A stretch of DNA of 64,000 nt from Sutcliffiella horikoshii (GTDB taxonomy: Bacteria; Bacillota; Bacilli; Bacillales; Bacillaceae_I), in the NCBI RefSeq assembly GCF_002157855.1, contig NZ_CP020880.1, positions 1,116,001 to 1,180,000 on the forward strand, written 5' to 3'. How positions within the stretch are numbered: position 1 is the stretch's first letter; each line of letters begins with the position of its first letter. Positions 1-7,268 of this stretch are shown piece by piece. A model generated the notes under the pieces. That model searched no databases. It had not been told where the DNA came from and saw only the letters and a program-made list of their open reading frames with translations. Both the position numbers and the translations under genes were made by a program.

Positions 1-1604
1 ATTACGAGTCATTGGACGGTCAGCCGAGTCAGCTGTTTTTCATGATCGCGGCTAGTGAAGGAGCCAACAATGAACACTTAGAAACCTTATCTCGTTTGTC
101 TTCGATGCTGATGGACATGGAATTCCGTACTGCCTTGTTAAATGCATCTACAAAAGAAGAGATTATCAGTCTCATAGATAAGAAGGAAAAGGAATTATAT
201 GAAGAGGAAAATAAGGAAGTACCTTCTTCCGATCATGCAGGCTTGATTCTCGCTGTCACTGCCTGCCCTACTGGAATCGCACACACCTATATGGCTGCAG
301 ATGCGCTCAAGCAAAAAGCAAAAGATTTAGGTTTCACTTTAAAAGTGGAAACGAATGGTTCGAGTGGTGTGAAAAATGAACTCACTCAAGAAGACATAGA
401 AAAAGCATCCGGGATCATCGTCGCTGCCGATAAGCAAGTGGAGATGGAACGTTTTCATGGCAAAAAGATCATTCAGGTTCCTGTTGCTCAAGCGATCCGT
501 AAACCAGAAGAACTTTTGACTAAAGCAAGCCGAGGAGAAGGTGAAACCTTTACAGGAACTGGCGCTTCAAACTCGGAAGGAAAAAAAGGTCGTTCCGGGT
601 TCTATAAACATCTGATGAGCGGTGTTTCCAATATGCTACCGTTTGTTGTAGGTGGTGGTATCCTGATTGCGATTTCCTTCATGTTTGGAATCAATGCATC
701 AGACCCAAATGATCCTAGCTATCATTGGTTTGCGGAAGCTCTTATGACTATTGGAGGCGGAAATGCCTTTTACTTAATGATTCCTGTGCTTGCTGGATTC
801 ATTGCCATGAGTATTGCGGACCGTCCTGGATTTGCTGCAGGAATGGTTGGTGGATTGATTGCATATACGGGTGAAGCTGGTTTCTTGGGTGGTCTCATTG
901 CCGGTTTCCTTGCAGGATATCTCGTTCTAGGTTTAAAGAAAGTTTTCAGTGGGTTGCCAGCATCTCTTGAAGGGATTAAACCTGTCCTGCTGTATCCGCT
1001 ATTTGGTATCTTTTTAACAGGAATGATCATGATCCAATTGGTAATTCCCCTAAAAGCGTTTAATCAAGGATTGACGTCTTGGCTGGGTGGCTTTGGCGCA
1101 GGGAATTTGGTTATATTAGGAGTCATATTAGGTGCTATGATGGCCATAGATATGGGTGGTCCTATCAACAAAGCAGCATTCACATTCGGTATTGCGATGA
1201 TTGATGCAGGAAACTATGCACCGCATGCAGCGATCATGGCAGCAGGTATGGTGCCTCCACTTGGATTGGCACTTGCTACAACCATCTTTAAGAGTAAATT
1301 CAACAAGCAAGAGCGGGAAGCAGGAAAAACATGTTATATCATGGGAGCTTCCTTTATCACAGAGGGTGCCATCCCGTTTGCGGCAGCGGATCCGTTACGC
1401 GTCATCCCTTCTGCAGTCGTAGGTTCAGCAGTTGCCGGTGCGCTTGCCATGTTATTTGGAATAGGGCTCCCTGCGCCTCATGGTGGAATCTTTGTTATTC
1501 CGATTGTGACCGGAGGTATCTTCATGTATGTGTTGGCAATCATGATCGGAGCTGCTGTGACAGCGGTAATGGTCGGATTGCTGAAAAAAAGAGTTGCGAT
1601 GTAA
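1..1604 (+). CDS. fruA: PTS fructose transporter EIIABC, 5'-truncated by window edge
   Basis: Fructose-specific phosphotransferase permease that imports fructose and phosphorylates it to fructose-1-phosphate at the membrane. The frame is open to the window edge, so the N-terminus lies outside. What remains is the end of an EIIA domain (first ~65 residues), an EIIB domain with the phosphorylated Cys in ACPTGIAHTY (about residue 85 of the visible part), a Ser/Gly-rich linker, and a multi-span EIIC domain from about residue 190 to the end. FruA of Bacillus is about 630 residues; about 530 are visible. It is usually the last gene of fruRKA, which fits the terminator directly downstream. The TTG at base 12 is internal, not a start. 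Confidence 0.93.
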   Translation, partial: YESLDGQPSQLFFMIAASEGANNEHLETLSRLSSMLMDMEFRTALLNASTKEEIISLIDKKEKELYEEENKEVPSSDHAGLILAVTACPTGIAHTYMAADALKQKAKDLGFTLKVETNGSSGVKNELTQEDIEKASGIIVAADKQVEMERFHGKKIIQVPVAQAIRKPEELLTKASRGEGETFTGTGASNSEGKKGRSGFYKHLMSGVSNMLPFVVGGGILIAISFMFGINASDPNDPSYHWFAEALMTIGGGNAFYLMIPVLAGFIAMSIADRPGFAAGMVGGLIAYTGEAGFLGGLIAGFLAGYLVLGLKKVFSGLPASLEGIKPVLLYPLFGIFLTGMIMIQLVIPLKAFNQGLTSWLGGFGAGNLVILGVILGAMMAIDMGGPINKAAFTFGIAMIDAGNYAPHAAIMAAGMVPPLGLALATTIFKSKFNKQEREAGKTCYIMGASFITEGAIPFAAADPLRVIPSAVVGSAVAGALAMLFGIGLPAPHGGIFVIPIVTGGIFMYVLAIMIGAAVTAVMVGLLKKRVAM

Positions 1605-1611
1605 AATGGAT

Positions 1612-1646
1612 GAAAAAGTGATGGGGTATCTCATCACTTTTTCTAA
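1612..1646 (+). terminator. intrinsic terminator of fruA
   Basis: A perfect 12-bp inverted repeat (GAAAAAGTGATG, 1612-1623; complement 1632-1643) with an 8-nt loop and a U-rich 3' arm lies just after the fruA stop codon. Confidence 0.85.
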
Positions 1647-1731
1647 TTAAAGTTTCAAACACATCCAACGTTAGAGACTTTGTACCCATTGTATATAATA
1701 GGAACTACCATGTAAGAAAGAAGGGAACAGC

Positions 1732-3234
1732 ATGCTTAAAGACGCAATCGTTATCGGAACTGGTTTTGGTGGAATTACTGCGGCAGCCCTCCTTGCAAAA
1801 GCAGGTTACGATGTTTTGACACTTGAAGCTGCAAGTGAGCTTGGTGGGTGTGCGGGCAAATTTGACCGTGAAGGATACCGGTTCAGTGCAGGCGCGACAG
1901 TTGGCATGGGTTTTGAAGAGGGTGGAATGTTAAAAAGACTCTTTGGAGAGCTAGAAATACCGATTCCGCTAATGAGAAAGCTTGATGAAATAATGAATGT
2001 GTATCTTCCTGACCGTACGGTTACTTATTTCTCGGAAAAAGAGAAATGGTTTAAAGAAGTCAGGGATAAATTTGAGTGCGATCAAGACCGTATTCATGCA
2101 TTTTTTGAAGAAGTATTTAAGGTAGCCGACATATTGCGGAAATTTGTAGAGAAACGAGCTATCTTTCCACCAGTTACTATTTCAGAATCCTTTGCGTTAT
2201 TAAGAAGTTTGGATTTAAAACTTCTAGGATTGGCTCCATATTTAACTCAATCCGTACAAGACCGGCTATCTAAACATGGTTTGACGAAAAATAAACCGTT
2301 TATGACGTTTATCAATGGTCAGCTCATGGATAGTGTTCAGACGACGGCAGCATTTAGTCCTTCTTTGTTAGGTTATATGGCATTAAGTATTTTTCATAAG
2401 GGCGCTTTTTACGTAGAGGGTGGACTCGCATCCATCATTCATGCATTGGCGGAAAACTATAGAGCCTCAGGAGGGGAACTACGCCTGCGTCATAAAGTTG
2501 TCAGTATAGCCAAACAGGGGGAAGTCTGGACAGTTATGACGAAACGTGGGCAAGTATTCAGAACTAGACAGGTTATTTTGAATGCTCCAATTCATAATAT
2601 ATTTTCTTTGCTGGAGCCTGAGTTGCATAAAAGCCTTCCTATTAAAGAACACAAAGAAAGTAGGAGGGAAGCTTGGGGTGCCTTTACTCTCTATATTGGA
2701 GCAGAGCCTTCGTTTATGATGCCAGAAACGAGTTCCATCCCATTTCACCAGTTCATCTCCTCCTATGAATCCCCTTTAGCAGAAGGTAATCAATTCTTAT
2801 TTTCCATGTCACAAGAGGGGGATACGAAGTTCGCACCAAAGGGAAAAACGTCCATTACTATTTCCACTCACATCAATGTCAACAAGTGGTGGGAGAAGGA
2901 ATCGTATGAAAGTAGAAAAGAAGAATACATGGAGAGAATCATTGATTCTATTGATAAGAGATTTTCGAATTTTTCTTCCAATATTGATGTGAAAATGGCG
3001 GGAACTCCAGTGACTTTTAAGCGTTATACCCAACGCGCTCACGGAAAGGTAGGCGGTTATATTCCTTCGGATAAATATAGTTTATTTAGTAATTACTCTC
3101 CGAACTCACGCGTGGATGGGCTATGGTTTTGTGGAGATACCGTTTTTCCAGGAGCAGGTTCATTAGGGAGCAGCTTGAGTGGATGGATGGTGGCAGATGC
3201 GATAAAAGGGAAATACTCAAGGAGGGGCATATGA
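1732..3234 (+). CDS. CrtI/phytoene desaturase-like FAD-dependent oxidoreductase
   Basis: A 500-residue flavoprotein of the carotenoid desaturase/retinol saturase superfamily. The N-terminus has the Rossmann dinucleotide motif VIGTGFGGITAAALLAKAGY, followed by the ELGGCAGKF segment typical of CrtI-like enzymes. The C-terminal FAD-contact segment FCGDTVFPGAGSLGSS is present. The ATG is preceded by AAGAAGGGAA. No carotenoid synthase or other crt gene is next to it, so the substrate cannot be assigned; it could act on a carotenoid-like polyene or another lipid. It is flanked by two terminators and so looks monocistronic. Confidence 0.8.
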   Translation: MLKDAIVIGTGFGGITAAALLAKAGYDVLTLEAASELGGCAGKFDREGYRFSAGATVGMGFEEGGMLKRLFGELEIPIPLMRKLDEIMNVYLPDRTVTYFSEKEKWFKEVRDKFECDQDRIHAFFEEVFKVADILRKFVEKRAIFPPVTISESFALLRSLDLKLLGLAPYLTQSVQDRLSKHGLTKNKPFMTFINGQLMDSVQTTAAFSPSLLGYMALSIFHKGAFYVEGGLASIIHALAENYRASGGELRLRHKVVSIAKQGEVWTVMTKRGQVFRTRQVILNAPIHNIFSLLEPELHKSLPIKEHKESRREAWGAFTLYIGAEPSFMMPETSSIPFHQFISSYESPLAEGNQFLFSMSQEGDTKFAPKGKTSITISTHINVNKWWEKESYESRKEEYMERIIDSIDKRFSNFSSNIDVKMAGTPVTFKRYTQRAHGKVGGYIPSDKYSLFSNYSPNSRVDGLWFCGDTVFPGAGSLGSSLSGWMVADAIKGKYSRRGI

Positions 3235-3275
3235 GTCTATCAATCGTTAACTGGCAAAGCCGCTACTGGTAATAA

Positions 3276-3311
3276 AACAACCGACTTCTCGTGTGAGAGG
3301 TCGGTTGTTTA
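3276..3311. terminator. intrinsic terminator after CrtI-like gene
   Basis: A 16-bp stem (3276-3291 with 3296-3311, one mismatch) closes a GTGT loop. A-rich and U-rich ends make it usable from both directions. Confidence 0.8.
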
Positions 3312-3312
3312 G

Positions 3313-3520
3313 GCTTGGCTTGTATAATGGTGGTGTATGACTCCCTGCGGCTTCAATATTGATCAAACATTGTCCTCATAGGCGAGCAATGACGCCCGGA
3401 GGAGGAGAAAATAAGGAAACATTGTCCTCATACGAGAGCAATGACTCCCACTAGAAGTGAAAACCACCAAACATTGTCCTCATAGACAAGAATTTCCCTA
3501 TTAGTTATAGAAACAATCCC
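3313..3520. repeat. 52-bp imperfect tandem repeat
   Basis: The 16-mer AAACATTGTCCTCATA occurs exactly at 3365, 3417 and 3469, a constant 52-bp period. Each copy is followed by a related AGCAATGACNCCC segment in units 1 and 2. The segment from 3313 is a decayed fourth unit (TGACTCCCTG in register). The last unit runs into the 3' end of chrA. The spacers between conserved blocks are not unique spacer-like, so this is not a CRISPR. Function unknown. Confidence 0.7.
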
Positions 3521-4692
3521 ATCAAAGTCCCACCAATGGCACCTGTTAATACAATCACCCAGGGTGGAAGCTTCCAATAGACAAGCATACTGAACAAAAT
3601 AGCTGCAAAAGCAAAATCAATTGGTGCTAAGATCGAACTTGTCCAAATTGGGAAGTAGAAAGCGGAAATCAAAATTCCAACAACAGCAGCATTAACTCCC
3701 ATTAATGCTGCTTTCACTTTGGAATTACGTCTCAAAGAATCCCAAAATGGTAGTGTACCAAGAATTAATAGAAACGCTGGAAGGAAGATAGCGAATGTTG
3801 CTAACAGTCCGCCCTTCCAGCCGTCAATGACAGCACCGATATAAGCGGCGAATGTAAATAATGGACCTGGGACTGCTTGGGCAGCACCATAACCCGCTAG
3901 AAATGCTTCTTCACTAATCCAGCCCGTTGGTACAAATTCGCGCTCTAGTAAAGGAAGTACTACATGCCCTCCACCGAAAACTAAGGATCCTGAACGGTAG
4001 AAGCTGTCAAATAGTGCCACCCAGTTCAACGAAGTCGCTTCTCTTAAAATAGGCAACAAAATAATCAGCCCGAAAAATAATGTCAAACAGATTACCGCAA
4101 GGCGCTTGGAAATTGGAAACTCCATACGAGAGTCATCTGCTGTGATGGTTTGTTTAAACAAGATAAAGCCAATGATCGCCGCTACGAGAATTACTCCAAC
4201 TTGGGAGAATGCGGTTTGCCACAATAATGTAATGACTAGTGCAAATAATGCGATTGCTTTTCTTTTTAAATCGGGGGTCAGATTGTTCGCCATCCCTAAT
4301 ATGGCATGAGCGACAACAGCTACCGCGACAATCTTCAATCCATGAATCCATCCGGCATTACCTACGTCAAACCCCTGTAAGATGATAGCAAAAATAATTA
4401 ATGCTAAAACTGATGGTAACGTGAATCCTAAAAAGGAAACAATGCCCCCAAGAACTCCTGCTCGCATCACGCCTATACCTATTCCGACCTGGCTGCTCGC
4501 AGGTCCAGGCAAAAACTGGCATAAGGCTACAAGGTCGGCGTAACTTTTTTCATCCATCCATTTTCTACGTCGTACATATTCGGTATGAAAGTACCCGAGA
4601 TGGGCTACTGGTCCACCGAAAGAAGTCAGCCCTAGTCTTGTTGATACAATTAAAATTTCAATTAATGACTTTAGTTTGTTAGTTGTCTTCAT
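3505..4692 (-). CDS. chrA: chromate transporter ChrA
   Basis: Two-domain (long) CHR-family membrane protein of 395 residues, expected to export chromate. The N-terminal half has RLGLTSFGGPVAHLGYFH and LCQFLPGPASSQVG; the C-terminal half repeats the pattern with LVFGGGHVVLPLLE and AVPGPLFTFAAYIG, as expected for the duplicated CHR fold. I chose the ATG at 4692 because AAGGTGAT lies just upstream. This start overlaps the 3' end of the upstream padR-type gene by 14 nt, which suggests translational coupling. An in-frame upstream ATG (4728) lies deeper inside padR and has no ribosome binding site. Confidence 0.9.
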   Translation of the reverse strand: MKTTNKLKSLIEILIVSTRLGLTSFGGPVAHLGYFHTEYVRRRKWMDEKSYADLVALCQFLPGPASSQVGIGIGVMRAGVLGGIVSFLGFTLPSVLALIIFAIILQGFDVGNAGWIHGLKIVAVAVVAHAILGMANNLTPDLKRKAIALFALVITLLWQTAFSQVGVILVAAIIGFILFKQTITADDSRMEFPISKRLAVICLTLFFGLIILLPILREATSLNWVALFDSFYRSGSLVFGGGHVVLPLLEREFVPTGWISEEAFLAGYGAAQAVPGPLFTFAAYIGAVIDGWKGGLLATFAIFLPAFLLILGTLPFWDSLRRNSKVKAALMGVNAAVVGILISAFYFPIWTSSILAPIDFAFAAILFSMLVYWKLPPWVIVLTGAIGGTLMGLFL

Positions 4693-5008
4693 GTTGATCA
4701 CCTTCTTTAATTTCTTTAAAGAGCTCATAAGCTTTGTTTCTTGCTTCCTTTAAAATGAGGTTTCCTTTTTCTGTGAGGGTGTAATTCTTACGTATTTTCC
4801 CTTCAACTTTAATATCTTCTCTATGCAATAGACCATCCTTTTCCATCGAATGCAAGATAGGATACAACGTTCCAGCGCTTATAGAGTATCCATGTTCCCG
4901 TAATTCTTCTAGCATCCAGGCGCCATACACCGGATGTTCTTTTGCATGATGGAGAATATGAATCTGAATAAAGCCGAGGAACAATTTTCTTAGTACTCTT
5001 TCTTCCAA
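4679..5008 (-). CDS. PadR family transcriptional regulator
   Basis: A 109-residue winged-helix repressor. The PadR signature is visible: VYGAWMLEELREHGYSISAG, then TLYPILHSMEKDGLL (recognition helix and start of the wing), then the basic wing around GKIRKNYTLTEKG. It is co-transcribed with and overlaps chrA, so it most likely controls chromate-responsive or basal expression of this two-gene operon; the inducer is inferred only from this context. The ATG at 5008 follows AAGGAGGACG. Confidence 0.88.
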   Translation of the reverse strand: MEERVLRKLFLGFIQIHILHHAKEHPVYGAWMLEELREHGYSISAGTLYPILHSMEKDGLLHREDIKVEGKIRKNYTLTEKGNLILKEARNKAYELFKEIKEGDQHEDN

Positions 5009-5154
5009 ATGACGTCCTCCTTAATTAAGATATGTAAGTTGTTTCATTTTAACGAAACTCGATATCGATTTTCGACATTACTATATCACACTTTTTATGA
5101 TGCCCCAATTAGTAATGAAAAACTTTTCATAACATTTACAAACTCTTTGTCAAG

Positions 5155-5183
5155 TTGACGTTTTAAGCCTAATGGGCTAGAAT
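5155..5183 (+). promoter_or_regulatory. sigma-A promoter for the Mn2+ riboswitch transcript
   Basis: TTGACG (5155-5160), a 17-bp spacer and TAGAAT (5178-5183) stand about 27 bp upstream of the riboswitch core. Confidence 0.75.
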
Positions 5184-5205
5184 GAAAGTAATAAAATTAC
5201 GTTTA

Positions 5206-5328
5206 TCCCAAAGGGGAGTAGCTTATTCAGCAAAGTCGTCATTACGGGACACGATGTCCTCGGCTTTGTTGGCAACAATACGTTGTTAGCGAGACCTTTG
5301 TCAGCTTCATTAGTCTGGCAAAGGTCTG
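5206..5328 (+). ncRNA. yybP-ykoY (Mn2+) riboswitch aptamer
   Basis: The leader carries the hallmarks of the yybP-ykoY class: AAAGGGGAGTAGC (from 5210), AAAGTCGTCATTACG, and GCGAGACCTTTG (5289-5300). The aptamer closing stem pairs CAAAGG (5209-5214) with CCTTTG (5295-5300). This class senses Mn2+ and usually controls Mn2+ efflux or related genes. CAAAGGTCT (5319-5327) can pair either with AGACCTTTG in the aptamer (5292-5300) or with AGACCTTT at the start of the terminator (5341-5348). Ligand binding would therefore favour the antiterminator, giving an ON switch; the direction is inferred from these pairings. Confidence 0.92.
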
Positions 5329-5340
5329 TAGAATATTCAG

Positions 5341-5378
5341 AGACCTTTCGCCATTATGGTGAAAGGTCTTTTTCTTTT
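5341..5378 (+). terminator. riboswitch-controlled terminator
   Basis: AGACCTTTC (5341-5349) pairs with GAAAGGTCT (5361-5369), followed by TTTTCTTTT. Its 5' arm is the competing partner of the antiterminator strand at 5320-5327. Confidence 0.88.
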
Positions 5379-5405
5379 GGATAAAAAAATAAGGAGGTCG
5401 TATCG

Positions 5406-5516
5406 ATGATTAAGAAATTTATTAAAGCATTAGTGTTGAAAAAGGGAGTGACCCTAGCAAAGAAAAAGGTCTTGCCGGTTGTAATGAAAGAAGTAAAAAA
5501 ACGAATGAAGAAATAG
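5406..5516 (+). CDS. small basic 36-aa peptide, first gene after Mn2+ riboswitch
   Basis: A short gene with a near-perfect AAGGAGGTC 6 nt before its ATG. The product has 36 residues starting MIKKFIKALV, rich in Lys/Arg with interspersed Val/Leu, and looks like an amphipathic cationic helix. Eleven bases separate it from the lipoprotein gene, so both are under the Mn2+ switch. I do not recognise a family. It could be a membrane-associated small protein linked to Mn2+ homeostasis, but that rests only on regulation. Confidence 0.65.
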   Translation: MIKKFIKALVLKKGVTLAKKKVLPVVMKEVKKRMKK

Positions 5517-5527
5517 GAGGAATTTAT

Positions 5528-5965
5528 ATGCGTAAAGTTATCATTACATTTACTTTGTTATCATCTATTCTATTAAGCGGTTGTTCTGTTTTGGAAGAAG
5601 TCAATAGTTCATTAGAATATGTCAATGAAGCAACGGAGCATATTAATACTTGGAAGGATTTTGGGGAGGAAGCACCTCAAATGATCCAAGAAGCAGCTGC
5701 AGATGCCAATGCTAAAGAAGAATTGGAAACAAAATTAAATGAAATGCTTGTGGAAATAGAAGAGTTTAATAACACGGACGCACCAGCTATAGCAGAAAGC
5801 GTTCATCAGCAGATTGTAGATAAAAATCAAGCAATAAAAGATGTTATTGAAAATGCTATGGTGGACGGGGAAGTGGTGCTAGAAAAGCTGCAAGATTCGC
5901 AGCTATACACATTAATAAATGAAGTGACGACTATGATGAACCTATTGGAGGAATTAGGTTCTTAA
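5528..5965 (+). CDS. yybP: YybP-like lipoprotein (DUF6376 type)
   Basis: A 145-residue lipoprotein. The signal peptide ends in the lipobox LLSGC (Cys at about residue 19), and the mature part is acidic and helical (LEEVNSSLEYVNEATEHI onward). Length, lipobox and position behind a yybP-ykoY riboswitch match Bacillus YybP, after which the riboswitch is half named. Its function is not established; regulation suggests induction by Mn2+. AGGAGG precedes the ATG. The next gene follows after 27 nt with no terminator, so the operon probably continues. Confidence 0.72.
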   Translation: MRKVIITFTLLSSILLSGCSVLEEVNSSLEYVNEATEHINTWKDFGEEAPQMIQEAAADANAKEELETKLNEMLVEIEEFNNTDAPAIAESVHQQIVDKNQAIKDVIENAMVDGEVVLEKLQDSQLYTLINEVTTMMNLLEELGS

Positions 5966-5992
5966 TGTTTTAAGGAGAGTAGGGGATGCCAG

Positions 5993-6634
5993 ATGAGGGG
6001 AACTGCAGAAACAGACACAACATATCAGCAGCTTGCAGAATCTGTTGTTTTTAAGAGAACTAATAAAAACGTTGTAGTAGAATCTTTCAATGACAAGCAA
6101 TTAACTATAGCTGGATCTGGACGAAGTGCGTATGTTTTTAAGCTTCATAATACAAAAAGAGTGCTGAAAGTGTTCTATCCTCCCTTTGAACATCTAGCCA
6201 AGAGAGAAGCGAAGATATATAAAAAGTTAGAGGGCATTAACTATTTCCCTGTGATGCATGCCTCAGGACAAAACTATATTGTTATTGATTATATTGAAGG
6301 GTTCACCCTTTTTGAATGTTTAGTGATGGGAAAACGTATTGATGAAAAAGTGTTGAATGAAGTAGATCATGCGATTTTATTAGCAAAGAGCAGAGGGCTT
6401 AATCCTTCAGATATCCATCTTCATAATATACTGATTACCTTGGATGGAAATGTGAAACTCATTGATGTTGTGCGTTTCGAACAGGTTAAACAGTGTAATC
6501 AATGGGATGATTTGAAACGGGGTTATTATAAATTTTACAAAAAGAAGATATTCCCAAGAAAAATGCCTTCAAAACTCTTATTGTTAATTGCTTACTTTTA
6601 TAAAAGAAACCTACTAAATAGATTTGTCACATAA
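5993..6634 (+). CDS. serine/threonine protein kinase-like protein (YrzF/YbdM type)
   Basis: A 213-residue minimal eukaryotic-like kinase fold. Visible motifs are a glycine-rich loop (GSGRSAYVF, 41-49), the VAIK-type Lys (RVLKVF, K59), the helix-C Glu (REAKIY, E72), a catalytic-loop-like DIHLHNILI (D140, N145) and the metal-binding Asp in KLIDVV (D158). The usual HRD and DFG are altered to IHLHN and LID, as in small Bacillus kinase-like proteins such as YrzF and YbdM, so activity is not assured. The tail is basic. It sits last in the Mn2+-riboswitch operon; a link to Mn2+ is inference. Several ATGs overlap near the start; 5993 fits the family-like N-terminus. Confidence 0.7.
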   Translation: MRGTAETDTTYQQLAESVVFKRTNKNVVVESFNDKQLTIAGSGRSAYVFKLHNTKRVLKVFYPPFEHLAKREAKIYKKLEGINYFPVMHASGQNYIVIDYIEGFTLFECLVMGKRIDEKVLNEVDHAILLAKSRGLNPSDIHLHNILITLDGNVKLIDVVRFEQVKQCNQWDDLKRGYYKFYKKKIFPRKMPSKLLLLIAYFYKRNLLNRFVT

Positions 6635-6638
6635 GTAA

Positions 6639-6675
6639 GGGCCGTTCCTATAAAAAGGAAGGGCTCTATTTTTAT
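6639..6675 (+). terminator. intrinsic terminator after kinase-like gene
   Basis: GGGCCGTTCCT (6639-6649) pairs with AGGAAGGGCTC (6656-6666) with one mismatch and one wobble, followed by TATTTTTATTT. Confidence 0.7.
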
Positions 6676-6743
6676 TTAAACTGCGATAAAATGAAAAAGG
6701 ATTCGTCTATACATATAGAGACTGCAAAAAACGGGGGAAAAGG

Positions 6744-7268
6744 ATGTCCAATAAACAAGTCATTTCGGAGTGGTTTTATTTATATAGTGATGATATTTAT
6801 CATTTTCTATTTTACCGATTAAATTCCAAGCATCATGATGTAGAGGATTTAGTACAGGAAGTGTTTATCCGTGCATTGAAAAGCCTGGATCGCTATAAAG
6901 GGGAAGCTTCACCCAAAACATGGCTTTATAGCATTGCAAGGAATATTGCTATTGATGCCCACAGAAAAAAGAAACGCGATAAATGGAAATGGCTGTTGCA
7001 GGTTGAAAGTGGAAGAGTTCCTGAGAGCACGGGAAAAGATACACCGGAGCAATTATTCTTTGTCTCAGAAGAACAAAAGAAATTATTAAACGCGATCCGG
7101 AGTTTAAAGGAATCTTATCAGGAAGTGCTCATCATGAGAAGTATTAAAGAGTTATCTGTACAAGAAACCGCAGCGGCCTTGGGCTGGAATGAAAATAAGG
7201 TTCGTTCCACGCTCCATCGCGCAAAATCAGCCCTGCAAAAAAAGTTGGGAGGGAATGTAGTTGAGTAA
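6744..7268 (+). CDS. ECF-type RNA polymerase sigma factor
   Basis: A 174-residue extracytoplasmic-function sigma factor. Region 2 spans about residues 10-80 with DVEDLVQEVFIRAL and the -10-binding KTWLYSIARNIAIDAHR. Region 4 (about 115-170) carries a helix-turn-helix with SVQETAAALGWNENKVRSTL. Its stop codon overlaps the start of the next gene, a membrane protein positioned as its anti-sigma factor. The organisation resembles sigX-rsiX of Bacillus subtilis, but I cannot assign the exact orthologue. Target promoters and signal are unknown; cell-envelope stress would be typical. Confidence 0.88.
   Translation: MSNKQVISEWFYLYSDDIYHFLFYRLNSKHHDVEDLVQEVFIRALKSLDRYKGEASPKTWLYSIARNIAIDAHRKKKRDKWKWLLQVESGRVPESTGKDTPEQLFFVSEEQKKLLNAIRSLKESYQEVLIMRSIKELSVQETAAALGWNENKVRSTLHRAKSALQKKLGGNVVE

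Noticed and set aside
3231-3272. 13-codon ATG frame overlapping the end of the CrtI-like gene
   Set aside because: Too short, no conserved feature and it ends at the terminator; likely chance.
3313-3520. CRISPR-like reading of the 52-bp periodic repeat
   Set aside because: Repeat blocks are only 16 bp, the spacers are themselves related, and there are no cas genes.
6676-6707. ECF-type autoregulatory promoter before the sigma gene
   Set aside because: A CGTC -10-like motif exists at 6704, but the only AAAC-like -35 is 22 bp away instead of 16-17, so I do not call it.
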